Positions 23,216 to 36,859 are shown, numbered from the stretch's first letter. The stretch is DNA of 64,000 nucleotides from Oscarella lobularis (GCF_947507565.1 NC_089182.1:1240001-1304000); one strand, 5' to 3'. Program-made: numbers and translations. Notes: generated from the letters alone by a model not told the origin.

Positions 23216-25292
23216 ACACTTGAGAGAACGTTGATGTGATGAATGACGTAGTCGTAACGCGCTACATTGCCCGCTTGCCTGTGATCTTTTCTTTCTTTCT
23301 TTCGTTCTTTCTGCGCGTTTGTGAGCACTAAAGGGGCTTTGGATGTCGCTTCGCGGGGCTTAGGAGGCGCCCTTACGCTTTTTGAGAGATCGGCACGCGG
23401 GCACTGCAGCGACGGTCTGCGCTCGGAACTCGCACTTGCAAACTGTAATCAAACAAGTTCCCTGCGCTGCTTTGCAATGTTTCTCGATCGATACGGCGGT
23501 CGCTAATTTTTGGAAACAAAGATACAATGATTTTTACCTCTAGCACATGACTGCGCTCAGCTCTGCTATAAAATTCATTGGAGAAGAAGTCATTTTGGAT
23601 CATGTGCAAGTTGTCAGCTTCTAGCTCTTTTCGCGCGATATCAAACTGCATGAACCCTTCTATGGTCTAAGTACGTTGTAAAAATTGAAACCGTGAATCG
23701 AGTAGGTCATGATCGACTTGCCCGATTTGTTGATGACACGTTCATCTATACTTTATCGCAGCCAATCCGTGATACGAGGGCCCCTGCTTCATGATTATGT
23801 CCTATCCACTTGTTTCGCCGCATTCGAACTGGAAAAGATTGAATCAGGTAATTTCCAATGCACGTTCTCTTGAAGTCTTCTTATTCGTTATGCATGTCAA
23901 TTAGTCACTCCCGACGGGAACAACAATCTTGAGTATCAAGGTCTTGATGAAACGAGCATCACTTTATATAACGGGTACAGAGCTTGAAATTTCCATAGGA
24001 CACCTAGTCCCGCTCTAGCCTAAAGACGGCGGCAGTACGTGTGATGCTTATTAGAGTTTGCACAGTGGACATTGAGGCCGTATACAGGAGCTGGACGCCG
24101 TATACGGTCCGTAACATATGTTTTCTGGAGCAGTCCTGAAGGAACTGTTGGGATTTCAATGCTAGCGCGGTAAGAATCGTGTCTTCTTTTTCATATACCG
24201 TATGCATGTATGCACGCACGTGTGAGGACTATAAGTGCTAAAAATAGATAGCAGGTCTACCAACGCTGGGTACGACTCCGTGGGAATGCAACTTCGGCCA
24301 AGTTCTTAGTCAACATTTTAATTTTCCGAAAAACGATTAGCGCATTTTTTCTTTTGCCTCTACACAGCCTACGTCGCTTCAGACGGTTCGTCCGTTTAAG
24401 AACAGATGTTGCTATCATAAGCTAGTATACATTTTTGTTCAAGAAGGATGAGACGAGACCACTGTCGATCAGTTTCGACGGGGATCGGCTTGCTGTTTTG
24501 CACAACTTTCCAACCGCTCTATCCAAACCGAAGATGATATCTTTCATGCACGTTTGGAATCGAGACGGCAGGTTCCGCCGCCAGTTCCGTTTATACTGTA
24601 TAGTCCTCCCGGAACAACGATTACTGTCAAAGGCGCCACTTTTTCAGCGACTTTAATTAATTAAACAGCTCTCGTAGCTACGGGAAGCCTTTCTACGACT
24701 GGTAAAGTCCATGAGGCAGGAATAATGAGCATGCAGGAGTTTGTACAAGTTTATCATACCTTCCTAAGGCGGTTTAGCTCTTTCACTGAAGTTTGTCTCG
24801 AGCGTGTTCTCTGCAGGTATTATAATACTACTAGACAGAATATTAGGATCTTCCACCTAAGTTGTTTTTAAAATTTAATCCCGATTGAGGCCGAGATGTT
24901 TCCTTGCAAAAGATTCCGGCACAAGTTAGCTTAAAAATATAAATGACGGCTTCTTACAGAATGCTGTTTTCCATGGGCACTACAAATTCTAAATCCCCTT
25001 CCATTTATACGGGATATCAGGGAGGAGAAGGGCCTGGCAACGCCCCTGGCAACGCGAGCAGTTCAGTTCAGTTCAGTTCACAGTTTTATTTTAATACGGA
25101 AATCCTTCAGCACGTGGGCCGATCTTCCAGGAAACCGTATACAGGGGAATGACAGCAAAAGGAGAAAAGAGAAAAATGACAATATTACGGAAACTTCCAC
25201 TATTGCGCGCGCGTTGTGCGTAGGTGTACACGCTGCTCAATCCCGAATCCCTGTTCCTCAGATTTCACATCGAGTTTACCTCGGGTGCGAAA
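23216..25292. other. Mostly gene-free interval
   Basis: Weak candidates only. One is a possible two-exon plus-strand ORF of 73 aa (23709-23847 joined to 23905-23987, beginning MIDLPDLLMTRSS) with acceptable GT..AG borders but no known domain. Another is a minus-strand exon-like stretch near 23540-23651 (FDIARKELEADNLHMIQNDF). A ttcag pentamer microsatellite (about 25058-25080) lies upstream of the TRANK1-like gene. Confidence 0.4.
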
Positions 25293-28200
25293 ATGCTACC
25301 GACAAAAAGAGGGTGCGAAGAAAAGGAAGCCGGTAATCGATGCTTCAAGGAGTCGGATTTTCGCGGAGCCGTGCTACACTATACAAGAGCGTTATCGCTT
25401 GGCGTTGAGGAGTCGCACAAAGTGTTCTGCAACAGATCGCTGGCTCAGTTGCGGCTAGGTAACGCAACTGCGTCTCTGCTCGACGCCGATCAAGCTCTCC
25501 AGCTAGACCCGTCATTCCTGAAAGTGAAACTGCATGACGAAGTGAAACACCCAGTTGCATCTCGAAGGAATGTTTTTCTAGGGCTACTATCGCAAAGGCG
25601 AAGCTCACAGACAGTTGGGTCAGTTTCTGCTCTCTCTGTCAGCTTACAGCGATGGACTTCGCAGATCTGATGTGCCTGATGATACGATGGTGACAAAGTT
25701 ATGTGAAGTTGTCTCTTTAGGTGACTTTAGTCTGCAATTAATTAAATTGTCTACTTTGAAATAAATTGTTATAGCGAAGTTGCTAAACGTTGGGAACCTT
25801 GACGAAGGAAGAAAAGCTAGGATTGTTGCAATGGGTACGAAATGTCTTTTCGAAGCCTTTGCCAAGTTTATTCGAAGGCGCTGGTGGGGAAAGTGCTGCG
25901 ATGTGTACGCAGCCGGTCATAGTAGACATCTGAACGATGACCTGCGAAGGCTTGTTCCTGTTGCTGATCTCATTCGAACGGAGAAGGGAGCAGCTGCTTT
26001 GAAATTTTGCGAATTTCTTCAGTACTTGGATTTTGATCCGAATGTTCCTTGTTCGGGCAACGAAAAAGCGCTGACAGTAGCAAGAGAAAGCGGAAATCAA
26101 GTCGCAGCCGTTGAATTTCTGCGCATGGGAAGATCACCTAAGCGATTCTACATTGGAACTCGTCACGAGACAATCCTAAACGCCGTCACTGAATGGACAC
26201 TTGAAATTAACGGTGATTCGTTTTTACCTTTTTAGCACGTTTTCATAAATTGTTATTTTTAGACGGAAGCACTAAACTTCTTGATTATTTTCTTCGGCGC
26301 ACTAACAATCAAGTTTACGTAGCCGAAACCGATTCAAAGGGAAATACAGCTTTGCACATAGCATGCATGAGGGATTTTGCTATTTCCGAGGCAAGGAAGT
26401 CTGTTTTCACAAAACTACTGGCAAATGGGTGCAGTCCGCTGCGACGAAATAAAGCGGGGATGAGTCCCTCAGATTTGCTTAGCCCTGTTGATTGGCGGCG
26501 TCAGATTTTATCTCAAGCTCGTGCCGAAGAGCATGGTGCCACTGAACGGGCGAGAGACGAAAAGAAGTACCACTCCGCTTCATCAGGTCAAACTAAAAAT
26601 ATGAGAAGCAATGCGACAGCTTCTAAGAAACCTTTTCAAACCGCAAAGCCGTGGTCAAAATTCAAAATACATAAGACAGTCGGCATCGTCGAGAACAGAG
26701 AGCAACTGCTTAAGCTCATTGCGTCTATGCCTGAGAAAAGATACGAACACAAAGTAAAGAAATCTGTCAATGCAGAGGAGAAGGCAAATTGTCAGAGAGA
26801 GGCAGTTGGTCACAAAGAGGTTGACAAAAGTGTCAGAACTCGCACGAAACGCGGAAAAAAAGCGCTTCGACAGGAACCGCTGCCTGCTCAGGCAACTTGG
26901 GAAGTACGTTGCACAGTGGACGTGTGGAAATATCTAAAGCACCCCAAAAGCGCTCGTTTTATCGCAAAACAGGCAAAGAAAAAACTTGAAATGCTTGCTA
27001 ACGGAGAATTTCGTCCCAGGCTCTGCCGTCCTATTCAGGGCGTTCCTCCTGGAATAATGCTTTATGAGACGAACGTCACAGATAAAGTTCGTCTGATCTG
27101 GGAATTTGCTCCGGCGTTTTCGCCAAATCTCAGTCGCCCGCGAAATATTTCAGAAAATGAATTCCGTGGGCATCACGTCTTTTGCGAGATCATTCGCGTG
27201 TGGAGTGTAGTGATCGATCACGACAGTTTGGATCGTATTAAGGAGAAGATAGTGAAGTCGCACAAGAAGGCAAAATCGGTTGAAGGCAAATTGTCGCTTG
27301 TACGAGAGGGAGGTAACGACGACATGGCAGGAACGGACGCGAAAAGTCTTCTGCAAAGGAAAAGGGAAAAAGGACCATGCAGATTTTCTTTGAGGTCCGA
27401 TGGTGCGTACGATTGTTCTCCGCCGGCGAATCCCGACGATAGAGATTTTGGCATCATCAAATTCTATCCTCTAACGGCAGGAATGATAAGTTTGCATGAC
27501 GACGAGTACGTCGACGTGGACTTCCTCTTTGATGTTAACCCGGATGAGTTTGAAATTATCAACGCCGATGAGAATTTGCCGATATTGCTGCTAGGTCGCA
27601 GTGGCACCGGAAAAACAACATGCTGCCTCTATCGCATGTGGAGATCGTTTCAACGGTATTGGAGAAAGACAAGTCTTGAGAACCCCCTCTACCAATGCAC
27701 CTATTCAACTCAGACCAACAGCAACGACGAAGCAAAAGAAGCGCTTTTTTCAAAAAAGAGGCTAACAAGCAAGAGTGATTCTGAAGAACACCGTCGTCAC
27801 GACGATGAACACCTCGTCAGAGTTCTGCCACCTCGAGTCCAGAGAAATGCACTGGCCGAAATTGCTGTCACAGCTGACGTTGATTCAACTGCTTCCTTGT
27901 TGGTCACGAAGTTTGGCTTTGAAGAGAAGACTTCTTTGCCCGCGAGTGACACCAGCGAAACGTACCATCATCTCCAGCAGGTGTTTATCACAAAGAATCC
28001 TCTTCTGTGCAATCGGATGCGGAAGTGCTTCATGCAACTTTGTCACGCAGATGCATGCGCGTCATTTCATCGCGAATACGAGAAAGAGCCATTGCCTTTC
28101 AGCCTTCAAAATTTCAATGTTTTGCAATTTCCCTGCTTTTTGACTATGCGTCAATGGCTCTTTTTGCTTGACGCCTCGCTTCCTTCAGAATGTTTTTTTG

Positions 28201-31200
28201 ATCGCGACGGCAATGGTGCAATGCTGGATCGCGTGAGCACCTGGGGAGACAACGACGGTCTTCTAAAAATGTTGGAGGACGATTGGAATGACGACGACGA
28301 CGACAACGACGATAACGAACATTTAATCAATTATGACGAGGATACTGACGAGGCGAAAACCGTTGATGTCTCGAGTCATCTTGCCAATGCAGTACATCGG
28401 ACGGCCAAATTTGATGATGACACGTCTCGCATCGAGATCACTTACAGCTATTTCGCGAACAATATGTGGTCGAAAATAAGTCGCGGTTTCTCCGACTACG
28501 ATGCGTCTCTCGTGTGGACGGAAATTAAGTCCTTTATCAAGGGCTCTGTTGAGGCGTTGAACAGCTCAAACTGTCGAGGTTACTTGGAAAAAGAAGATTA
28601 TTTTAGGATTGGGCGAAAAAGAGCGCCTACTTTTGAAAGCTGTCGAGAGGACGTGTACGAAATGTTTCTTCGGTACCAGACCTTAAAAAAGCAGAGGCGC
28701 GCTTTTGACGAATGCGACCTTGTCTTTAATTTGTACACGCGTCTGAGTCGATTTCCGTCTCTCGACTGGACTGTCAATCAGTTATTTGTTGACGAAATTC
28801 AGGATTTTACGCAGGCAGAAATAGCACTTCTGATGCGTTGCTGTCAGAATCCCAACGGTGTTTTTGCCACTGGCGATACGGCCCAGTCCATTATGCGGGG
28901 CGTATCGTTTCGATTTAAGGACATGCAGATGGTATTTCACCATCGACGCCAGACCAGCGACTCTTCTCAGAAGATTGAAATACCCAGAGTGTCGCGGCTG
29001 CATCAGAACTATCGATCTCACAGCGGCATACTTGAAGTGGCGTCGAGCGTTGTCGAACTGATGGAACGTTACTTCAAAGAGTCTTTTGATCTACTTCCGA
29101 AAGATCGAGGCCTTTTTCCGGGACCCAAACCATCCTACATTGAATCGACGAGCGTGGATTCTCTGGCACTGATGCTTTTGGGCAACAAACGAAAAACGTC
29201 GTCGTTAGAGTTTGGGGCTCATCAGGTAATTTTAGTTCGATCAGAAGAAGCGCTAAACGCTCTACCCGGAAAGTTAAAATGCGCTATTGCAATGACAATA
29301 TTCGACGCCAAAGGTCTTGAATTCGACGATGTCCTTCTCTATAATTTCTTCACCGATTCAAAAGTAAGTAAGGCTTATGAAATGAGCACCGTGCTCGAAG
29401 CTTCAATGGCATTCTTGTGCAGGTTGATAAAGAGTGGCGTATTCTGTTTTCGTACATTGAAGAGAAGAAACGGGATTACTTTGCCACCTTAACTCAACGT
29501 GACTGCCGACCCTTGGAATTTCTCCCGACGGAGCACAGGTTTCTTGGCTCCGAACTAAAACACTTGTACACTGCAATTACTCGCGCTCGATGCAACCTGT
29601 GGTTCTACGACGGTGACGAAGTAAAGCGCCGGCCTATATTGGAGTACCTTAAATGGAAAAATCTTGTCAATGTCGTCGCGAGTGACGAAGAGTTAGATAA
29701 CGAAGCCGGTTCGTTCAGTTTCGTTTCGAAATCGACGCCTAAACAGTGGGAAATGCGAGGAAGCTATTTCTTGACTCACAAGGCGTATCGACCGGCGGCA
29801 ATCTGCTTTGAGCGCGCTTGCGTTTTCGACAAGTATCATTACTGCGTCAGTTGCTTGTGCTTAAAAGCAGCTCTCGACGACGAGCAGCAGGAGCGATGGA
29901 CGGCGGCGAGAGAAAAGCTGATGGAAGCCGCCGTGCATTACGTACAGGCTGAACGACCTCGCGCTGCAGCGGAATGTCTAAAGAGATGCGGCGAAAAAGA
30001 GATGGCCGCACGCGTTTTGGAAAAAGCTGGAAAAGTGAGCAGAGGGCCGTTTTATAAACGTTTCAATTAACCACTTTTTGCAGCCTAGACTAGCGGCGCC
30101 GTTGTATCAAGAATTGAATCTCTTAGATGACGCTTGCAGAAGTTACGAAAAGGCGCTAGATTATCAGAGTTCTACTGAGTTGATGTACTGCCGTGGCCGG
30201 TTTGAAGAAGCAGCAGAATCTGTTTTGCGATATAAGATTTTGAGCGAAGAACGCGCGGATCTGAGGGATTTTCTTAAGAAACCAAAAACGCTTGCAGTTG
30301 GCAGACTTTTGTGGAAAGCAGCCAAGAGCTATTTGGATTCTAAAGAGTTTGATAAGATGAATAAAGTCGTGGACCGATTTCCAGACTTAGAAGAGAAGAA
30401 AAAGTTTCTCGAAAAGACTGGGCAAATTGAAGAGTTAGTTGAAGCGCTGCAACGTGCTGGTCGATTTGATGAGGCAAGGAAAATGTACCTCGAGCAGGGG
30501 AGGTACATTGACGCGGCAAAGTGCAGCAGAAGTTTGCAATTTCAAAGCGACTGCTACCTTGCTCATTTGATGTTCAGAGAACTAGATTACGAATACTTAA
30601 ATAAAACGAAACAATATTACACTCAACTTGATGATCATCAAGGCCTTGGCTGCTGCTTCTTTTTGGAAGGAGAATTTCGGCAAGATGCGTCGTTAGTACA
30701 AAAAGCTAAAGCTAGCTTTCAAAGAGCTGAGTGTTGGTGTGGCGAAATAGAAGCAGTTTGTTTAGAAACGCAATTGACTTTGTCTAAAAGAGATTTTGAA
30801 TTTTTGAAGAAAGGCTCTTTTCAGTCGGTCGAACAGTCTATTGAAAGAGCAGTAGAACTCACCAGGTGCCTTTGTCAAAGCAGAGAGGAACCTTGCCAAC
30901 ATTTGAAGATGTGCACGAAATTTTATGGCGTGCAGAAATTGAATGAGGACCAGTACATTGTGTACGCCAATAGCCGTCACCAATTTTGGACTCATCCGGC
31001 TTCCATTAGCGACGAAAAGTCCTTAATGTTTAGTAAAAGAGCCGTTCAAAGAGTGCTCGCAGGTCGCATTGTTTCTCTCATAATGTCTTTGTTCTCCACG
31101 TTTCGAAGTTGTCTTCAATCTCGATTAAATAATATTACCTACTTCTGCGTGTCGTATGCCGTCACTTTGGCATGTTCGGACGCGGCCTGTTCTAGTTTTC

Positions 31201-33281
31201 ACCAATTACCTTCTTCAGAGCACTGGATTGATCGATTTGAAGATATTGTCTTAGCGACGAGAGTCGAAGTTAGTGCAGCCTCTGTCTACAAGAATTTATT
31301 GGCTTTGGATTTTTGCAAGAAAGGCATGATAGCCTCTTTGCCGTGCGCTCTGCCAGTCGTAGACTATCTCCGAGAGACGATCTGTCCGACTCAGTCTCAA
31401 TTTTGCCTCTGGCGTCTCAGCGTCGACTGCTTTCACCAAAGCATTGCTAAAGTACGAAATGACGCCTTTATACGAGAGAATTTGAGCACCTTTATCAGGG
31501 AAAGCTGGAAGCGAGAAAGTCGGATGCGAGTAGGAAGCGTCAATTTGGTGCAGACATTTTGGATTCTATTCGTCGTTGTTGACGGAAATAGCGGAATAGA
31601 AAACTTTACTCGTCTGCTGCAAAAGGATAAAAGTGACCTTACTAATTCTTTAATGACTCAAAATTCCGACGTAGCCTATAGTCTTCGATTGCGGTACGGC
31701 GACATGAATGCTTTATCTCCTTTACATTCCTGCAATCTTTTTACCGATCTTTGGATAAAAGCCAAATTGCAGTACATGAGGGGAGATATCGCTACCGCTG
31801 CACACACCTGTATGAGCTTTCTTAGCTGTTCCTTTAGGATGCCTCTGGTATTCAAATATGCCCCTCCGCTTCTAACGGAGACTTTGAATGCCCTCGAAAT
31901 GACGTCATATTACTGTCTGTTAGCTGTACTTCGTCTCCAGCCGCATAGGGGTCAGGTTGTGTTTATACCTGAGCGGTACATAGATGCGTCTCGGTTTTGG
32001 GACGAAGTAATTTGTCAAAAGTCTCAGTTTTGCATGGAAGCTATTTCCTCTCTCGATCTCAGGTTTCTTCAAACATTTCGAGAGGTTCTGCAGGACGTTG
32101 TTTTGGTGATGACTGGATTGGCCGATCCGTCTTTCTATCTGTTGCGTTCTTGTCTCTCTGATCCAAAGAGTGTCAAGAGCGGATGCGCGGAAAGAGCGCT
32201 TCTCCTTTGTTTTACGCTGTATCTTAACGGCGTTAAAAATATTGACCTACAAAATGGTATTGAGCCGCTGTTGAAGTCCTTCTCCGAAGCGATAAAAATG
32301 GACTTAAGCGGAATTGGTTTGCCTACGCATGCAATAAAAGCTTTGCGTGATGTGTGCCTTGCAAAAACGGATGCAGACATCCTAAAGACGTTGTCTTGGT
32401 TTCTGCGATGCCGTCAAGATAGTCTGTTTAAAGTGACAAAGAATGAGAACCTGCAGTTGGAATTCCATGCTATCCATAATCGAAAAGAAGAGGTATCAAT
32501 CACTTATAAAATTAATAAAGGACTTTCTGCGACCACGGAGGAGACTCTGTTAAACAGCAGCTTGCATGTAAGGATGCACGACGGATCTTTGTTTTCCGAG
32601 GATGCGGTTAAGCATGTGCTTGAGGAAGCAACAAAGGAAGCCGATGTTTTATCAAATTTACTGATTTTACGTAAATCCCTTAACCTTTGGATGAGGAAGT
32701 ATTGGAAAAGTAAAGATTTACGCGCTTTTTCGGTTGACAGATGCAAACAATTTACGGTCAATGAGGACGAGTGTTCTATCTGTAATATTAAATTTGACGT
32801 AAAGGGAGCTCAAACTTTTGAGAGTAAAGAAGAACATCTGAAATCACTTCAACATGAGGAATGCAAAAGGTTGTTCTCTGGATACCAGATTGCTTTTGGT
32901 AAGTTTGGAAAATTGGAAGAGGAAGTCCGGGAATACCTTGAAACCATACCATACCACGACATCCTGCAAGTTGGAGCTGATGAACTTCGCGAAAGTTTGA
33001 AGATTATTAACGCAGCTGCTTCTGATCAAGAACAACGATATCATTGGGCACTTTCTAGGAAATGGATAGCAGAAAAAACAGATGAAGTGCGACAGCAATA
33101 CAATTCTTTGAAAGGTGACTTTAATCGTCGCTCAAGTACTTTCAAAGACGAGGATAGCGATAAGAAAAGGAGTGTGAATAGAGCGTTCACTAAATTTGAC
33201 GACATTGATATTGATTCGGACGAAGAAGAAACCTTGGAAACGAGAAGCCAAAAATACAAAAAAAGAAAGAGAAAAACGTAA
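25293..33281 (+). CDS. TRANK1-like TPR/ankyrin SF1 helicase, about 2,550 aa
   Basis: TRANK1 (lupus brain antigen 1) is a large animal protein with TPR, ankyrin and an SF1 helicase-like core; its biochemistry is poorly known. The ATG at 25293 gives MLPTKRGCEEKEAGNRCF, then TPR units (AVLHYTRALSLG, DADQALQLDPSFLK). Ankyrin-type repeats follow (SKGNTALHIACMRDF, NKAGMSPSDLL; about 26330-26490). Helicase motifs are all present: Walker A LLGRSGTGKTTC (about 27589), motif II FVDEIQDFTQAE, motif III ATGDTAQSI, LHQNYRSHSG, FDAKGLEFDDVLLYNFF, and YTAITRAR after an intron at about 29364-29432. A second intron (about 30034-30083) leads to a long helical repeat C-terminal half ending KRKT-stop. Exons are large and intact. 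A long acidic insert (about 28285-28350) sits inside the helicase core. Full motif conservation suggests an active ATPase. Confidence 0.9.
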
Positions 33282-33284
33282 CGA

Positions 33285-33976
33285 GCCATTTAGAGATGTT
33301 CTTTCATATGGGATATTCATATGTGTCTACGTAGCATGTAGTAAGGTTTGAATGTCGGGGTTATAGACCCTAACATTCCATTACTGTATAAGGAATGCAT
33401 ATTACGTCTTACCATTTTGCCTTAGAGGCGTTTAACAGGCCCGGCAAAGGGTATTTTTTGGAGGTCGGGCAAAGTAAGAGACATTTTTGCGCGCCAAATT
33501 TTTTAGGACCACGCCCACTTAAAAGGTTACTTTCGAAGTGTAGAAAAACTTATTGCCTGAAAAGAAGATCGAACACCTTCCTAAGGTGCTGTATAATTGT
33601 GCAAAGAAATGACTTTGCAACAATTTCGCGAGAGAGGCTCTTTGTTAGGACTCCCAGACACATGCAGTTACAATTAAAACCGGGTTTAGATGCAGATGAG
33701 TCTGATCTCGAGGTACCCATTAGGTAGTGACCGTAGTGCTACCGTTTCTTCTATCAGTAGGGCGTTATACATGGATAAATTAGAAAATTGGTAACTTTCG
33801 GGATTTTTTTAGGTGGGGCCGTGGCCCGACTAGGCTCGTATCCAGCCTGTTATCCAGGCGGCTCTTACTGCGTGAGCCTGGATAACAGGCTGGAGACACT
33901 GCTAGTTTGTGGGGCATGGATAAGGCATTGTTGGGCGTGGGTTGCTATGGCTTCGGCGAATAAGCAGCTGGCTTCG
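33285..33976. other. No supported gene; contains a perfect hairpin
   Basis: No coding exon can be supported. The notable item is the perfect inverted repeat at 33841-33894, listed separately. Confidence 0.5.
33841..33894. repeat. Perfect 19-bp inverted repeat (hairpin), 16-nt loop
   Basis: tccagcctgttatccaggc (33841-33859) is followed after 16 nt by its exact reverse complement gcctggataacaggctgga (33876-33894). Confidence 0.95.
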
Positions 33977-35331
33977 CCAAACTCGTTGGATTTAATTGAA
34001 TCTTTATGTTAAGTTTGGGGCTCCCCTCCCCTCATTTTGAAAACGATATTAAGTTTGTATCAGTAACTGTCTAGGAGAAAATCGGCGCTTCATGGACCTA
34101 TGTGATGTCCAGTAGACCAAATTCCTGACAAGTTCGAGTTGAGAATATCTCTGTCTACCTCCTAAACGATTCGTTGGATTTAATAGTTTTAGATTGGGGC
34201 GCCCCTCTCCCTCATTTTGAAAAAACCAATTATATTTGTATTAGTAATTGTCTAGGAGTTTTGTCTACTGGAATATGGTCTACAGGATGTCACATAGGTC
34301 CATGAAGCGCCGATTTTCTCCTAGACAGTTACTGATACAAACTTAATTACGTTTTCAAATGAAGCGGAGAGGGGCTCCCAAACTTAAAATAAAGTTTCAA
34401 TTAAATCCAACGAGTCTTCTATGAGGTAGACAGGGATATTCTCAACTTGAACTTTTCAGGAATTTGGTCTAATGGACATCACATAGGTCCATGAAGCACT
34501 GATTTTCTCCTAGACAGTTACTGATACAAACTTAATTACGTTTTCAAAATAAGGAGAGAGGCACCCCAAACTTAGCATAAAGTTTCAATGAAATCCAACG
34601 AGTCGTTTAGGAAGTAAACGGGGATATTCTCAACTCGAACTTTTCCGGAATTTGGTCTCCTGTAAATCACATCAATCGCCGACATTCTCGTAGACAGTTA
34701 CTGAAACAAACTTAATTACTTTTAAGAAATGAGGGGGAAGGGCACCCCAATCTTTATAAAGATTCAATTAAATTCAAGTAATCGTTTATGAGGTAGACAG
34801 ACATATTCTCAACTCGAACTTGTCAGGAATTTGGTCTACTGGACGTCACATAGGTCCATGAAGCGACGATTTTCTCCTAGACAGTTACTGATACAAACTT
34901 AATTAGGTTTTCAAAATGAGGGGGAGGGGAGCCCCAATCTAAAAATAAAGTTTCAATTTAATCCAACTAATCGTTTATGAGTTAGACAGAGATATTCTCA
35001 ACTCGAACTCGTCCGGAATTTGGTCTCCTGTAAATGACATGGGTCCATGAGTCGCCGACTTTCTCCTAGACAGTTACTGAAAGAAACTTAATTACGTTTT
35101 CAAAATGAAAGAGAGGGGCCCCAAACTTAAACTAAAGTTTTATTTAAATCCAACAAGTCGTTTATGAGGTAGACAGGGATATTCTCAACTCGAAGTTGTC
35201 AGGAATTTGGTGTACTGGACATCACATAGGTCCATGAAGCGCCGATTTTCTCCTAGACAGTTACTGATACAAACTTAATTACGTTTTCAAAATGAGGGGG
35301 AGGGGAGCCCTAATCTAAACATAAAGATTCA
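33977..35331. repeat. ~187-bp satellite array with an internal inversion (fold-back array)
   Basis: Six direct copies (34266-35331) are marked by tctcctagac or a variant at 34316, 34505, 34686, 34873, 35062 and 35249, spacings 181-189 bp. To the left (33977-34265), about 1.5 copies run in the opposite orientation (ctgtctaggaga, ttcatggacctatgtgatgt). Both outer ends finish in the same monomer position (aattgaatctttatg on the left, cataaagattcaatt on the right), so the array has inverted termini. No coding. Confidence 0.92.
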
Positions 35332-35443
35332 ATTGTATTTTGGCCCAAACTAACCTTGCTCGACAGCACTTAAAAGCTCTTTCCAAAGACAAATAATGCG
35401 CATGCGCCCTTACCCCTTTGGCCTATTTTCTTGCTCGCACAAA

Positions 35444-36843
35444 ATGGCGGGTGAATTTGGCTCTCAGGAGATGGGCGAAGTTCTCCTGCGAGACGACGAC
35501 TTCTTCGTCTCTTCTCTGGCAAGTAAGTTATCCGCAGCCATGGCTGTGACCTCGGAGTGAGCCGGCTCGCGTCAGAGCGGTTCCGCTCCCGACGCGATTC
35601 CGCGTCACAGACGTCGGTCGACGTTTCCGGCTTCGGAGGACGGTCGCATGACCCCCGAACGCCCTCAACGCGTGAGCAGCAAGCGCAGGAAATCGCGCAA
35701 GCACAGGAATGCGGAGGAGCAGCCTCCCCCTCGTGCTCGTTCCCTCGAACGGGACCCCGGAGAGACCCAAAGCCAACGGAGGCGTTCAGATAGTCCTCCA
35801 CGTCGGTCTCTCCATCGTCGACGAACGGATGGCCGTGCGAGGAGTCGCTCGAAAGAGTCTCAGTCGCGTCCGCGAGAATCGCGACGCTCTCGCCGACATC
35901 GCCGCACCCGTGATTCACCGAGAAACACGATGTCGTCCAGGTCGGAATCGGAGCGCTCGTCCTCCCGTTCCCGTTCGGTGATCCGTTCGTGGCGCAAGCG
36001 ACGACGCCGCTCTACGACCTCGTCCAGTCCGGACTCTGAGTGTTCGCGCTTCTCTCCGCAACCTGAGGGTAGCGGGACGGCGTTTACAGAGGTACCCCCC
36101 GAGAGGTCGGCGACTACGTACGGAAGCATTTCCGGCAGATGTTGTCGCGCGGCAAGAGGGCAGCTATGGAGAAGCAAGACCCTCGAGCAGACGTCCCGGC
36201 GGCAAAGGTTCCGACCGTGGACCATTTCATTAAGGACTTTGCTGGCGAAGCGTTTGGATTTGATGCTGCGGGAGCTCAGCGTAACGTCCTTTCCGCCTCA
36301 GGCCCTTTGACGGGTTTGTGGGCGTCGATTAGGGAGGAGTTCCCCGATGGGGTTCCCCCGGGAGCAGCAGTCGAGGTCTCGACGCTATTGCCCATTATTC
36401 AGCGTTCGCTAGTGCTGGTTGGCAACGCTAGTAACTCTATTTCTGAAATGCGGCGAGAAGAGATTCTGCGTTCAATTGAACCCAAGTTTGCTCACTACGC
36501 GGAAGGGTCAACACCGGAAGGAGATCCGCCACGTCTTTTTGGCGACTCCTTTAAGGATAAATTGAAGAAGCGGGTCAAAGCCAACTCTGCTCTGGCGGAC
36601 GCGGTGAAGACGGTGAGATCGTGGGGATCAACCTCTCGCGGCGGCTCCCGTTCCAGGAACGGGACAGGCAAACGGCCGTTTTTTCGTGGTGCCCCGACTC
36701 AGGAGAGGCCGTTCGCCGGAGCACGGGGGTTTCGTTTTCCACAGCAGAGCGGCCGAGGCCGTTATCCCCCGCGGCGAACCAGGTTCGGAGCCCCGAACCC
36801 GACGTCGCAACGAGGAGGGGGAACAGCTCCTCAGAAGGACTAG
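35444..36843 (+). pseudogene. DIRS-like retroelement gag region (frameshifted)
   Basis: The ATG at 35444 begins MAGEFGSQEMGEVLLRDDDF, which soon hits a stop. A Ser/Arg-rich stretch with changing frames follows (35648-36130). A clean 3' part (36139-36843) reads VPTVDHFIKDFAGEAFGF and SISEMRREEILRSIEPKFA, ending in an Arg/Gly-rich tail. This organisation, directly upstream of the reverse transcriptase, fits the gag ORF of DIRS-type tyrosine-recombinase retrotransposons. Base composition is clearly more GC-rich than the preceding satellite. Confidence 0.65.
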
Positions 36844-36859
36844 CCCGGTCTCCGGGTTC

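Noticed and set aside
35370-35918. 182-codon minus-strand ORF at the start of the retroelement
   Set aside because: It overlaps the gag leader and Ser/Arg-rich region in antisense and shows no domain; the plus-strand retroelement explains the sequence.
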